A model generated the notes under the pieces. That model had not been told where the DNA came from and made no database searches. It saw only the letters and a list, made by a program, of their open reading frames with translations. Positions 51,643 through 60,813 of a DNA stretch of 64,000 bases are shown here, one piece after another. This stretch comes from Bradyrhizobium sp. CB3481 (GTDB taxonomy: Bacteria > Pseudomonadota > Alphaproteobacteria > Rhizobiales > Xanthobacteraceae). The stretch is taken from contig NZ_CP121647.1 in the NCBI RefSeq assembly GCF_029714305.1, positions 1,508,501-1,572,500 on the forward strand, in the 5' to 3' direction. Each line of letters begins with the position of its first letter. Within the stretch, counting starts at the first letter, position 1. Position numbers and translations under genes: made by a program.

Positions 51643-53910
51643 ATGAGCTTCCGCCGCGATTTCATCAGCAAGCCGATCTTCGCTTTCGCGCGTGGCGCGA
51701 TGCCGGCGATGTCCGACACCGAGCGCGAGGCGCTGGAGGCGGGCGACGTCTGGTGGGACGCCGACCTCTTTACCGGCAATCCCGACTGGTCGAAATTGCT
51801 GGCAGTCGCGCCGGCCATTTTGACGGATGAAGAAAGGGCCTTTCTCAACGGTCCGGTCGATGAGCTCTGCGCCATGCTCGACGAGTGGAAGATCAATTGG
51901 GAATGGCGCGATCTGCCGCCGGAGGCATGGGCCTTCGTCAAGCGGCACAGATTCTTCGGCATGATCATCCCGAAGGAATTTGGCGGGCTCGGCTTCTCGC
52001 CCTATGCGCATTCGGAAGTGGTACGAAAGCTGTCCTCGCGCTCGCTGACCGCCGCCGTCACCGTGATGGTGCCGAACTCGCTCGGGCCCGGCGAACTGTT
52101 GATGCGTTTCGGCACCAAGGAGCAGCAACAGCAATGGTTGCCCCGCCTTGCCGACGGCCGCGACATTCCCTGCTTCGGCCTGACCAGCCCGGAGGCGGGC
52201 TCGGATGCCGCTTCGATGGTCGACACCGGCATCATCTGCAAAGGCCAGTTCGAAGGCCGCGAAGTGCTGGGCCTGCGGCTGAACTGGCACAAGCGCTACA
52301 TCACGCTGGGGCCGGTGGCGACGCTGCTCGGTCTCGCCTTCAAGGCCTATGATCCCGATCATCTCGTGGGCCAGCAGGAAGAGCTCGGCATCACCGTCGC
52401 CCTGATCCCGACCCATCTGCCCGGCGTCGAGATCGGCCGCCGCCACCTACCGGCGATGCAGGTGTTCCAGAACGGCCCGAACTGGGGCCGGGACGTCTTT
52501 ATCCCGATGGACTACATCATCGGCGGGCAGGAGCGGTTAGGTGAGGGCTGGAAGATGCTGATGACGGCGCTCGCCGCCGGCCGCGGCATTTCGCTGCCGT
52601 CATTATCGGCGGCAGGCGCGGCCTACGCCGCGCGGACCACCGGCGCCTATGCCCGCATCCGCGAGCAGTTCGGCATTTCCATCGGTAAGTTCGAAGGTAT
52701 TGAGGAGCCGCTCGCCCGCATCGTCGGCACCGCCTATCTGCTCGACGCCGCGCGTCGGCTGACCTGTGCCGCGCTCAACCAGGGGCATCATCCGGCCGTG
52801 ATCTCCGGCATCATGAAGCTGCACGCCACCGAGCGGATGCGGATCGTGATCGACGACGCCATGGACATCCATGGCGGCAAGGCTGTGATCGACGGGCCGC
52901 AGAATTACATGGGCAGCCTCTACCGCGCGGTGCCGGTCGGCATCACGGTGGAAGGCGCCAACATCCTCACGCGAAACCTCATCGTGTTCGGGCAGGGCGC
53001 GATCCGTGCTCATCCATTCCTGCTCGAGGAAATGAATGCGCTGGGTGAAGCCGACCGTGCCAAGGGGCTGGACGCGTTCGACAAAGCGTTCTGGGCGCAT
53101 GTCGGCCACAGCTTCAAGACCATGTTCCGCGCCTGGGGCCGGAGCTGGACCGGCGGCCTGTTGGCGCCGGCGCCCGATGCCGGCGAGGCGACGCGATTCT
53201 ATCGCCAGCTCTCGCGCTATTCTTCAGCGTTTGCGCTCTGCGCCGACATGGCGCTGCTGACGCTCGGCGGCGCGCTCAAGCGTAAGGAAATGCTCTCGGC
53301 GCGGTTCGGCGACATCCTGTCCGAGCTCTATCTGTTATCGGCCGCGCTGAAGCGCTGGCAGGACGAGGGACGCCAGCGCGAAGATTTCGCGGCGCTTGAA
53401 TGGTGCATGGCAAGTGGCTTCCGCACCATCGAAAATCGCTTTGCCGAGATCCTCGCCAATCTGCCGAGTCGGTTGGTGGCGGTGATGCTGAAATTCCTGA
53501 TACAGCCGTTCGGCGCCAAGGTGACCGGACCGTCGGACCGCGTTGTGCATCAATGCGCAGAGCTGGTGCTGGCGCCGTCGACGGCGCGCGACCGCCTGAC
53601 GCCGGATCTTGCCGCCGTCGACGATGATGGCGGCATCGCGCGGCTGGAGAAGGCGTTCCACCTCGTCACATCAGCAGAGGACGCCGCAAAGCAGATGCGC
53701 GCGGCGCGGCTGCATGACTGGAAGGAGGCGGTGACGAGGGGCGTCATCACCCAGGCCGACGGCGAAAAGCTTCAGGCCGCGCATGAGGCCGTTGCCAAGG
53801 TGATCGAGGTCGACGACTTCGCAGCCGAAGCATTGTCGCCGATTTACAGGAAGGGCGCCGACGTGCATCAGTTCTTCCAGGAACTGGGTGAACAGAGGGC
53901 GGCAAGCTGA
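51643..53910 (+). CDS. fadE: Acyl-CoA dehydrogenase, large FadE type
   Basis: A 755-residue flavoenzyme that makes the first oxidation of beta-oxidation. The acyl-CoA dehydrogenase core includes FGLTSPEAGSDAASMVDTGI and TVEGANILTRNLIVFGQGAI; a C-terminal DUF1974 extension, as in E. coli FadE, follows. Its ATG has AGGAGG before it. The stop overlaps the thiolase start by one base (TGATG), so the operon is translationally coupled. No regulator sits beside the operon. Confidence 0.93.
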   Translation: MSFRRDFISKPIFAFARGAMPAMSDTEREALEAGDVWWDADLFTGNPDWSKLLAVAPAILTDEERAFLNGPVDELCAMLDEWKINWEWRDLPPEAWAFVKRHRFFGMIIPKEFGGLGFSPYAHSEVVRKLSSRSLTAAVTVMVPNSLGPGELLMRFGTKEQQQQWLPRLADGRDIPCFGLTSPEAGSDAASMVDTGIICKGQFEGREVLGLRLNWHKRYITLGPVATLLGLAFKAYDPDHLVGQQEELGITVALIPTHLPGVEIGRRHLPAMQVFQNGPNWGRDVFIPMDYIIGGQERLGEGWKMLMTALAAGRGISLPSLSAAGAAYAARTTGAYARIREQFGISIGKFEGIEEPLARIVGTAYLLDAARRLTCAALNQGHHPAVISGIMKLHATERMRIVIDDAMDIHGGKAVIDGPQNYMGSLYRAVPVGITVEGANILTRNLIVFGQGAIRAHPFLLEEMNALGEADRAKGLDAFDKAFWAHVGHSFKTMFRAWGRSWTGGLLAPAPDAGEATRFYRQLSRYSSAFALCADMALLTLGGALKRKEMLSARFGDILSELYLLSAALKRWQDEGRQREDFAALEWCMASGFRTIENRFAEILANLPSRLVAVMLKFLIQPFGAKVTGPSDRVVHQCAELVLAPSTARDRLTPDLAAVDDDGGIARLEKAFHLVTSAEDAAKQMRAARLHDWKEAVTRGVITQADGEKLQAAHEAVAKVIEVDDFAAEALSPIYRKGADVHQFFQELGEQRAAS

Positions 53911-55193
53911 TGGCAAGACCGGTCTTTATCGTCGACGGCAGCCGGACGCCGTTCCTCAAAGCGCGCTCCGGTCCGGGGCCGTTCACACCGGTCGATCTTG
54001 CCGTGCAATGCGGCCGCCCGCTATTGGCGCGGCAGCCGTTTGCGCCCGACGCCTTTGATCAGGTCATCCTCGGCTGCGTCAACGTCATCGCCGACGAGAT
54101 GAATCCGGCCCGGGTCGCCGCGCTGCGGCTCGGGATGGGCGAGAAGATGGTCGCCTTCACCGTCCAGATCAATTGCGGCTCCGGCATGCAGTCAATCGAC
54201 ACCGCCTATCGCTACATCCGCGAAGGCGTCTCGGACCTCATTCTGGCCGGGGGTGCCGAGGCGCTCAGCCATGCACCGCTGGTATGGCCGCAACAGGGCG
54301 TGCGCTGGTTTGCCGGGCTTGCCGGCGCCAAGGGCATCGGCGCCAAGATCATGGCGGCGCTGAAGGTGAAGCCGAGCTATTTCAAGCCGATCATCGGGCT
54401 GGAGCGGGGGCTCACCGATCCCATCACCGAACTCAATATGGGGCAGACCGCCGAGGTGGTCGGCCATCTCTTCGGCATCACGCGCGCGCAGTCGGATGCC
54501 TATGCCGCCGAGAGCCACAAGCGACTGGCCAAAGCGCAATCCGAAGGCTGGCTCAAGGGCGAAGTCGAGACCGCATTTGCGCGCGATGGAAAATTCTACG
54601 ATCATGACGATGGCGTACGGCCGGATTCCACGCCGGAGTCCCTGGCAAAGCTGAGGCCGGTGTTCGAACGCCCCTGGGGCAAGGTCACCGCGGGCAATTC
54701 CTCGCAGATCACCGATGGTGCATCCTGGGTGATCCTCGCTTCCGAAGAGGCCGTCGCCAGGCATGGCCTGACGCCGAAAGCTGCCATCCTTGACAGCCAA
54801 TGGTCGGCGCTCGACCCCGGCATCATGGGCCTTGGACCGGTGTTGTCGGCGACGGAACTATTGAAGCGCAACGAGCTGACGCTGTCCGATATCGAGACCT
54901 GGGAATTGAACGAGGCCTTTGCCACGCAGGTGCTGGGCTGCCTTGCCGCCTGGAACGACGAAAAATTCTGCAAGGAGATTCTTGGGCTCGACGGCGCGGC
55001 TGGCGAGCTCGACCAGAGCCAATTGAACGTCGACGGCGGCGCGATCAGCCTTGGCCACCCTGTGGGGTGCAGCGGCAACCGCATCGTGCTGCACCTCGTC
55101 AATGCCATGAAGCGGCTGGGCACACGGCGCGGCATCGCCACCGAATGTATCGGCGGCGGGCAGGGCGGCGCGATGCTGATAGAGACGGTGTGA
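53910..55193 (+). CDS. Acetyl-CoA acyltransferase (thiolase), FadI/FadA type
   Basis: A 427-residue thiolase that removes acetyl-CoA from 3-ketoacyl-CoA. Catalytic residues: Cys89 in VQINCGSGMQS, His in SLGHPVGCSGNR and the late Cys in ECIGGGQGGAM. WELNEAFATQVLG is the family signature. It belongs to the longer FadI-like branch. Overlaps the FadE stop by one base and is followed 2 bp later by the bifunctional subunit, its enzymatic partner. Confidence 0.95.
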   Translation: MARPVFIVDGSRTPFLKARSGPGPFTPVDLAVQCGRPLLARQPFAPDAFDQVILGCVNVIADEMNPARVAALRLGMGEKMVAFTVQINCGSGMQSIDTAYRYIREGVSDLILAGGAEALSHAPLVWPQQGVRWFAGLAGAKGIGAKIMAALKVKPSYFKPIIGLERGLTDPITELNMGQTAEVVGHLFGITRAQSDAYAAESHKRLAKAQSEGWLKGEVETAFARDGKFYDHDDGVRPDSTPESLAKLRPVFERPWGKVTAGNSSQITDGASWVILASEEAVARHGLTPKAAILDSQWSALDPGIMGLGPVLSATELLKRNELTLSDIETWELNEAFATQVLGCLAAWNDEKFCKEILGLDGAAGELDQSQLNVDGGAISLGHPVGCSGNRIVLHLVNAMKRLGTRRGIATECIGGGQGGAMLIETV

Positions 55194-55195
55194 GC

Positions 55196-57289
55196 ATGGA
55201 CAGCCAAATCATGAACCTTCTTGGCGATCGCGTGCTCGAACTCGGGCCGACGCCGGATGCCGGCGGCCCATACAAGAATTTCAGGCTGACCCGCGACGCC
55301 GACGGCGTCGCCTGGCTGCTGTTCGACCGCGAGGGCACCAGCGCCAACACGCTTTCGGCCGACCTGATCGAAGAGCTCGACAAGGTGCTGGCGGAGCTGG
55401 AAAGCCAGCGCCCGACGGGCCTCGTGATCCGCTCCGCCAAACGATCCGGCTTCATTGCCGGCGCCGACGTCAACGCTTTTCGCGGCGCGACCGACGTCGC
55501 GGCAGTGGAGACCGAGATCGGCCGCGCCCATGCAGTGATCGACCGCCTCGAGGGCTTGCGGGTGCCGAGCGTGGCTGTCATCCACGGCTTCTGTCTCGGC
55601 GGCGGGCTCGAAGTGGCGCTGGCCTGCCAGATGCGGATCGCGATCGAGGATGCGCGGTTTGGTTTTCCCGAGGTGATGCTCGGCCTGCATCCCGGCCTCG
55701 GCGGCACCGTGCGCTTTACGCAACTGGTCAATCCGATGCAGGCGATGCCGCTGATGCTGACCGGCAAGACCATCGATGCGCGCCGCGCAAAATCGCTCGG
55801 GCTGGTCGACGCCGTGACGCAGGAGCGCCATGTGCGGGGTGCAGTCAAGGACGCTGTTTCCGGCCGCCTCAAGCGCGCGCAGCCGGGGCTGCTCAACAAT
55901 ATTGTCGGCCTCGGGCCGGTCAGGAGCTTCCTCGCCGGGCGGATGCGAAGCGAGGCGGCGAAAGCTGCGCCGGAAGCAAATTATCCCGCGCCTTACGCGC
56001 TGATCGATCTCTGGGAGAAGCATGGCGGCGATCGTCGTGCGATGCTGAACGCCGAGAAGGCGTCGTTCGCGCGGCTGATGGTGACGCCGACCACGCAGAA
56101 TCTGATCCGTGTATTCTTCCTGCGCGAGCAGATGAAGAAGCTCGCGGGCAGCGGCAACAGAATCGAGCATGTCCACGTCATCGGCGCGGGCGCGATGGGC
56201 GGCGACATCGCCGCCTGGTGCGCCGGCCAGGATCTGCGGGTGACGCTTGCCGACATGAAGCCGGAGCCGATCGCGGGCGCGATAAAGCGCGCCGCCGATC
56301 TCTACGGCAAGATTCTGCGCAAGCGCACCGCGGTGCGCGATGCGCTCGACCGCCTGATGCCGGATATGCAGGCAGAGGGTGTCCGCAATGCCGATCTCAT
56401 CATCGAGGCGGTTCCGGAAAAGCTCGAGCTGAAGCAGAAGGTCTACGCCTCGCTCGAGCCGAAGATGAAGCCCGGCGCTATCCTCGCCACCAACACCTCG
56501 AGCATTCCGCTGCAGGATCTGCGCACCACGCTCGCAAAACCCGAACGGCTGCTCGGTCTGCATTTCTTCAATCCGGTCTCGCGGCTGCAGCTCGTCGAAG
56601 TCGTCAGCCATGACGGCACTGACGGTGAGCTCCTGAAGCAGGCGCTCGCCTTCGTCGGTGCCATCGACCGCCTGCCGCTATCCGTCAAATCCTCGCCCGG
56701 CTTTCTCGTCAACCGCGCGCTGACGCCTTACATGCTCGAAGCGATGATGATGCTCGACGAGAAAATCGATAAGACCGTCATCGACGCCGCCGCGAGAAAA
56801 TTCGGCATGCCGGTGGGGCCGATCGAACTGGCCGATCAGGTCGGCCTCGATATCTGCCTCGACGTCGGCGACATGCTGCGCTCGAAATTCGGCAACGCGC
56901 TGCCGTCGACGCCGGCCTGGTTGCGCGACAAGGTCGCCAAGGGCGAACTCGGCCGCAAGACCGGCAAGGGCTTTTACACCTGGAAGGACGGCAAGGCCGA
57001 CACATCAGGCATGTCGGCGATCTCAGAGCCGTCAGCCGAAATGATCGACCGGCTGATCCTGCCGATGTCGAATGTCTGTATCGCCTGTCTGCGCGAGGGC
57101 ATCGTCGACAATGCCGACGTGGTCGACGGTGCGATGATCTTCGGCACCGGCTATGCGCCGTTCCGTGGCGGTCCGCTCAACTATGCACGCACCCGCGGCG
57201 TGGACAACGTGGTCTCGACGCTGGATGCGCTGACTGACAAATTCGGCGGCCGGTTTACGCCCGATGCCGGCTGGGAGAACTTCAAGTGA
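55196..57289 (+). CDS. Bifunctional enoyl-CoA hydratase/3-hydroxyacyl-CoA dehydrogenase
   Basis: A 697-residue FadB/FadJ-type alpha subunit. The N-terminal crotonase has FIAGADVNAFRG and GFCLGGGLEVALACQM with the catalytic Glu in FPEVMLGLHPGLGGT. The C-terminal dehydrogenase has the NAD motif IGAGAMGGDIAAWCA, NTSSIPL and HFFNPVSRLQLVEVV with catalytic His. It works with the thiolase as a complex. The start at 55196 is 2 bp after the thiolase stop; upstream readings in this frame run inside the thiolase gene. Confidence 0.95.
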   Translation: MDSQIMNLLGDRVLELGPTPDAGGPYKNFRLTRDADGVAWLLFDREGTSANTLSADLIEELDKVLAELESQRPTGLVIRSAKRSGFIAGADVNAFRGATDVAAVETEIGRAHAVIDRLEGLRVPSVAVIHGFCLGGGLEVALACQMRIAIEDARFGFPEVMLGLHPGLGGTVRFTQLVNPMQAMPLMLTGKTIDARRAKSLGLVDAVTQERHVRGAVKDAVSGRLKRAQPGLLNNIVGLGPVRSFLAGRMRSEAAKAAPEANYPAPYALIDLWEKHGGDRRAMLNAEKASFARLMVTPTTQNLIRVFFLREQMKKLAGSGNRIEHVHVIGAGAMGGDIAAWCAGQDLRVTLADMKPEPIAGAIKRAADLYGKILRKRTAVRDALDRLMPDMQAEGVRNADLIIEAVPEKLELKQKVYASLEPKMKPGAILATNTSSIPLQDLRTTLAKPERLLGLHFFNPVSRLQLVEVVSHDGTDGELLKQALAFVGAIDRLPLSVKSSPGFLVNRALTPYMLEAMMMLDEKIDKTVIDAAARKFGMPVGPIELADQVGLDICLDVGDMLRSKFGNALPSTPAWLRDKVAKGELGRKTGKGFYTWKDGKADTSGMSAISEPSAEMIDRLILPMSNVCIACLREGIVDNADVVDGAMIFGTGYAPFRGGPLNYARTRGVDNVVSTLDALTDKFGGRFTPDAGWENFK

Positions 57290-57714
57290 GCGAAACACAT
57301 GTGCATGCGCCGGTTTCGACCGAGACCGAACCGCGTGGCGACCTCTGCATCCGCACGCTGGCGATGCCGGCCGATACCAACGCCAACGGCGACATCTTCG
57401 GCGGCTGGCTATTGAGCCAGATGGATATCGGCGGCGGCGTGTTCGCGTCCAAGATCGCCAAGTCGCGCACCGTGACGGTCGCGATCGAGGCGATGAATTT
57501 TCGAAAAGCTGTTTATGTCGGCGATCTCGTGTCGGTTTACGCCAATCTGGTGCGGGTCGGACGCACCTCGATCACAGTCCATCTCGAAGCCTGGGTCGTC
57601 CGCCGCAAGGAGCTGCAGTCGATCCTGGTGACTGACGGCAATTTCACCTACGTCTCAATCGACGATGACGGCCGTCCGCAGCCGGTCACCCCGGATGGCG
57701 TTATCAAGACGTAG
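57286..57714 (+). CDS. Acyl-CoA thioesterase, YciA-like hotdog
   Basis: A 142-residue hotdog-fold thioesterase that hydrolyses acyl-CoAs and recycles CoA. The catalytic pattern is DTNANGDIFGGWLLSQMDIG with the Asp-Gly-Gly; VAIEAMNFRKAVYVGDLVSV follows. A GTG start overlaps the previous stop as GTGA, so it is the fourth coupled gene of the beta-oxidation operon and probably relieves CoA trapping. Confidence 0.92.
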   Translation: MSETHVHAPVSTETEPRGDLCIRTLAMPADTNANGDIFGGWLLSQMDIGGGVFASKIAKSRTVTVAIEAMNFRKAVYVGDLVSVYANLVRVGRTSITVHLEAWVVRRKELQSILVTDGNFTYVSIDDDGRPQPVTPDGVIKT

Positions 57715-57721
57715 TTTTTTG

Positions 57722-57797
57722 TTTTGACGCGTTTCTTGACGCGAACCCGGTATCCACCCCCGGATCAAGTCCGAGGGCATGCTTCGCTTGAAAACGC
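57722..57797. repeat. CGTTTTCGAGCGAA-class repeat with an inserted segment
   Basis: TTTTGACGCGTTTCTTGACG and CGCGAACC at the left and CTTCGCTTGAAAACGC at the right match, in reverse, the element at 17203-17250. Between them, near 57758-57781, lies an extra 24 bp (CCCCGGATCAAGTCCGAGGG core) absent from the 17203 copy. Confidence 0.6.
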
Positions 57798-57805
57798 TAT
57801 GGATC

Positions 57806-58240
57806 TTACGGGCAGGGACGCTCGTAGCCGTCGCGGCCGATGAACGTGCCGCGGCGCGGATCGTAGCTCGGCGAGCGCATGCAACGGGGCGTGTCGTCAT
57901 AGTAGCGCGGCGGCGGAGGGGCATATTGCGCCTGGACCCCGCAATAGCGCGGCGAGACCGCGACCCAACCTTCGGGCTGCTCCATGTAGCAACCGCCCTG
58001 ATACCAGCGATAGCCGCCCGGTCGCGGCTCGCCCTGGGCGCCGATCGCAGCCCCCGTGCCAGCGCCGACGATGGCGCCGATCGCAGCGCCGCGGCCGCCG
58101 CCGAGCGCACCGCCGACAATGGCGCCGGCGGCGCCGCCGAACAGCGCGCCCCCGAGGGTGCTTTCCTGCGCCGCCGCCTCCTGGAGCGGAGCGCAAACCG
58201 CCAGGGCGACCAGCATCGAGAGCGCGAATTTCGGCATCAT
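57806..58240 (-). CDS. Exported glycine-zipper protein
   Basis: A 144-residue protein with a signal peptide (cut after EAAAQ) and a central glycine zipper: GGALFGGAAGAIVGGALGGG then GRGAAIGAIVGAGTGAAIG, the repeat that inserts into or oligomerises at the outer membrane. A tyrosine/proline-rich C-terminus with three cysteines follows. Homologues are abundant in Bradyrhizobium. The ATG at 58240 has GGAG 8 bp before it; a second ATG follows immediately. Confidence 0.8.
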   Translation of the reverse strand: MMPKFALSMLVALAVCAPLQEAAAQESTLGGALFGGAAGAIVGGALGGGRGAAIGAIVGAGTGAAIGAQGEPRPGGYRWYQGGCYMEQPEGWVAVSPRYCGVQAQYAPPPPRYYDDTPRCMRSPSYDPRRGTFIGRDGYERPCP

Positions 58241-58382
58241 GTCAGTTCTCCAGCCATTTGAGCGATTCGCCATATTCCGGAACCAGCTTTGACATAGGTT
58301 GGCCTTGTGCCGCAACGGTGGAAGCACGGAACGATTCGCGGTGCAACCCGTTGTAGGCCCGGAAGAAATCAAAGGCTGGGCC

Positions 58383-58571
58383 ATGTCGGACACCTATATT
58401 ATTGAAGTCGGCTCGCAGCCGGCCGGGATCATCGTGCGCTCGGAGGGCGGCTACCGGTTTTTCGCCGCCTCGCATCGCTTCAACCGCCTGGAAGGGCAGA
58501 TCTTTCGCAATGCACGCGAGGCAGAGCGGGCCGCCAGACAGCTGGTCAGCGGGATGACGCTGGCGGCATGA
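58383..58571 (+). CDS. Small conserved protein of unknown function
   Basis: A 62-residue protein (start MSDTYIIEVGSQPAGIIVRS, end AARQLVSGMTLAA). Predicted beta strands in the first half and one helix in the second. No signal peptide. I do not know a named family, though short Bradyrhizobium proteins with this opening are common. The frame is open further upstream without a ribosome site. Confidence 0.6.
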   Translation: MSDTYIIEVGSQPAGIIVRSEGGYRFFAASHRFNRLEGQIFRNAREAERAARQLVSGMTLAA

Positions 58572-58596
58572 CCGCCAGCGCCTGATGTCCTGACGG

Positions 58597-59052
58597 TCAG
58601 AGCTTGGTGGCCGCCCGCGACAGCAGCTTCCAGTCGTTGCCCTGCTTCTGCCAGTTCATCAGGATGTGCAGGTTCTGCGGCGTCTTCTTGCCGTCGTTGA
58701 ACTCCTGCTCGCCGACGAAAGTGAAGCGCACGATGGCGGCGGGACCAACGACCTTGACCGTGGGATCCTTGTATTCAAGCGACGTCCATTTGTAGTTGGC
58801 CTTGGCGACGCCGTCGAGAAGCGACGCCTTGGTGTCGATCTTGGCGTTCGAGTGGCTGTAGCTCAGCTCTTCTGCGCAGAGCGAGGCGAGCCCTTCGGCA
58901 TTGCCGGCCGCCTGCGCCGCACGGAAGGCTTCGACCTTCTTCGCAACGGCGTCTTCATCTGCGCCGGCAAGAGCGGGAACGATGCTTGTGAGCCCAAGGC
59001 CCAACCCAAGCGCAAGTGCGGGCAAGGCGAGCTGACGGCGATCGATGTTCAT
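58597..59052 (-). CDS. Exported NTF2-like (SnoaL/DUF4440) protein
   Basis: A 151-residue periplasmic protein. The signal MNIDRRQLALPALALGLGLG has a RRQ start and may use the Tat or Sec route, cut after ALAG. The mature part AKKVEAFRAAQAAGNAEGLA then YSHSNAKIDTKASLLDGV is a typical NTF2-like fold. The start at 59052 has AGGAAACC upstream; 12 bp further back is another ATG. It faces GlpR divergently. Confidence 0.8.
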   Translation of the reverse strand: MNIDRRQLALPALALGLGLGLTSIVPALAGADEDAVAKKVEAFRAAQAAGNAEGLASLCAEELSYSHSNAKIDTKASLLDGVAKANYKWTSLEYKDPTVKVVGPAAIVRFTFVGEQEFNDGKKTPQNLHILMNWQKQGNDWKLLSRAATKL

Positions 59053-59246
59053 GGTTTCCTCCATTCCGTTTCTGGTTGTGATTACAGTGTCGCAGCCACA
59101 AATTGCCTTGTCGAGTGGCAGAACGCTCGCGTGGCTGGGCGCGGTCGCCTTAACCAGGATTCGTCGTTTTGCACCCTCGGCGGCCCTGACGGCCGATCTC
59201 CCTCGTTGACCGCGGCCCTAATCAGCCGCACCATAAAGGCAACTTT

Positions 59247-60122
59247 GTGCCCCAAGTTGATATCGCAAGGGTGCCAGCCGTGGCCGGACTGTCCCACCGT
59301 CAGACTGAAATTCTCAACATCGCCCGTGCCTTTGGCCGGGTGATGGTGGAGGACCTCGCCAAGCGCTTCGAGGTTTCGGCGCAGACCATCCGCAAGGACC
59401 TCAACGACCTCTGCGACCAGCGCTCGCTGACGCGCATCCATGGCGGCGCCATCATCGCCTCCGGCGTGGAAAACCTCGCCTATGAGGCGCGGCGCTTCGT
59501 GGCGGCGGAGGAGAAGCGGGCGATCGGTCTTGCGGCGGCGCAGCGGATTCCAAACGGCTGCTCGCTGTTCATCAATATCGGCACCACGACGGAGGAGGTC
59601 GCGAGCGCGCTGACCTCGCATGAGGACCTGCTCGTCATCACCAACAATCTGAACGTCGCGATGCTGCTCTACCGGCACCCGCGCATCGAGGTGATCGTGG
59701 CCGGCGGTGCGGTGCGCCGCGCTGACGGCGCCGTGATCGGCTCCACCGCGATCAGCCTGATCGGCCAGTTCAAGGTCGACTACGCCATCATCGGCGCATC
59801 CGCGATCGACGAGGAGGGCGCGCTGCTCGACTTCGACTATCGCGAGGTGCAGGCCGCGCAGGCGATCATCGCCAATGCACGAAGCGTCATGCTGGTCGCG
59901 GATTCGACCAAACTCCGGCGCAGCGCACCGGTGCGCATCGCCCATCTCAGCCAGATCCAGACTTTTGTGACTGATGCGCCGCTGCCGGCAGGCCTTGCCA
60001 ATATCTGCCACCATCGCGGCATCGAGATCGTCGAGGCGATGGAGAAGCCGCCGGCCGATATCGACGATCCCGGCGGCGAGGCGGCTTCGGCGGTAGCTCC
60101 AACACCTATCCGCTTGCGCTAG
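59247..60122 (+). CDS. glpR: DeoR family regulator, GlpR type
   Basis: A 291-residue repressor. The DeoR HTH is VEDLAKRFEVSAQTIRKDLN, followed by the wing RIHGGAI and the sensor domain with FINIGTTTEEVASAL, the phosphosugar-binding pattern, and GASAIDEEGALLDFDYREVQ. GlpR responds to glycerol 3-phosphate. It lies upstream of glpD but with three genes between. The start is a GTG at 59247; other in-frame GTG codons follow and no good ATG exists. Its stop overlaps the stop of the convergent gene. Confidence 0.88.
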   Translation: MPQVDIARVPAVAGLSHRQTEILNIARAFGRVMVEDLAKRFEVSAQTIRKDLNDLCDQRSLTRIHGGAIIASGVENLAYEARRFVAAEEKRAIGLAAAQRIPNGCSLFINIGTTTEEVASALTSHEDLLVITNNLNVAMLLYRHPRIEVIVAGGAVRRADGAVIGSTAISLIGQFKVDYAIIGASAIDEEGALLDFDYREVQAAQAIIANARSVMLVADSTKLRRSAPVRIAHLSQIQTFVTDAPLPAGLANICHHRGIEIVEAMEKPPADIDDPGGEAASAVAPTPIRLR

Positions 60123-60724
60123 TTTCGCGTCACGGAGCGTCGTCGCCGCTGCTTTTCGCGGTTTCCGCATCCCTTCATACTGCACCATTGCCGGCGTTGC
60201 GCCTTGCTCGTGTCCAGATAGTACACGTCGCAGTCAGCGGCTCCGCATTTTCGGATTCTCTTGCGTTTCCCACCGACCAGCAGAGATTCGATCGCAAGCG
60301 CGCAGGCATGCAGCGGAATTACGGGCGTCCAAGGCAAGCGCCAGCGGTATTCGACCAATCCCGTTGAACGCGATGCGACCAGCGCCCGCGCTGCATGGGC
60401 GGCCTGAATGGCGGCGCTCAGCGCATCGAGGTCTGCCTGCCGCACCAGCCGTCTCGAGGTTGTTGCTGCCAGCAGGTCGTGAAGGTGCTCGCGAAGGTGG
60501 CGTGCTCGTTTCACGATGCGGATGGACGCCGGATCATGGAGCCGCTGCAGCGGTCCGGCAATCTGCGGTTCGATCAAGCCTGCCAACTCAGCGAACCGCG
60601 CCAGGTCGCGGTAGGTCGCAAGGTTGTCGATCGGCTCGTCAGAAGGTCGCTCATCCAGCGTATTGACGAAATCCAGCGCTGGATGACCGCCGCTCCAGTC
60701 AAAATGGTCGGCGCGTCTGTTCAT
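60119..60724 (-). CDS. ABATE-domain/CGNR zinc-finger regulator
   Basis: A 201-residue protein. The N-terminal ABATE domain (HPALDFVNTLDERP) is followed by a C-terminal CGNR zinc finger: CGAADCDVYYLDTSKAQRRQ then WCSMKGCGNREKQRRRR, with four cysteines and the CGNR motif. The family is thought to regulate neighbours. It is convergent with glpR, sharing the palindromic stop CTAG (60119-60122), and divergent from the DMT transporter, its likely target. Confidence 0.9.
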   Translation of the reverse strand: MNRRADHFDWSGGHPALDFVNTLDERPSDEPIDNLATYRDLARFAELAGLIEPQIAGPLQRLHDPASIRIVKRARHLREHLHDLLAATTSRRLVRQADLDALSAAIQAAHAARALVASRSTGLVEYRWRLPWTPVIPLHACALAIESLLVGGKRKRIRKCGAADCDVYYLDTSKAQRRQWCSMKGCGNREKQRRRRSVTRN

Positions 60725-60813
60725 CTCGTTCTTGCTCGATACCTCATTTCCAATGTAACCTTTGAAACTGATTTATCAGGTTATCACCCCCGCGGCCATA
60801 CTGGAAGTGAAGC

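Noticed and set aside
54602..56611. 669-residue minus-strand frame
   Set aside because: Antisense to thiolase and bifunctional subunit genes, whose motifs are unambiguous; composition typical of a GC-rich shadow.
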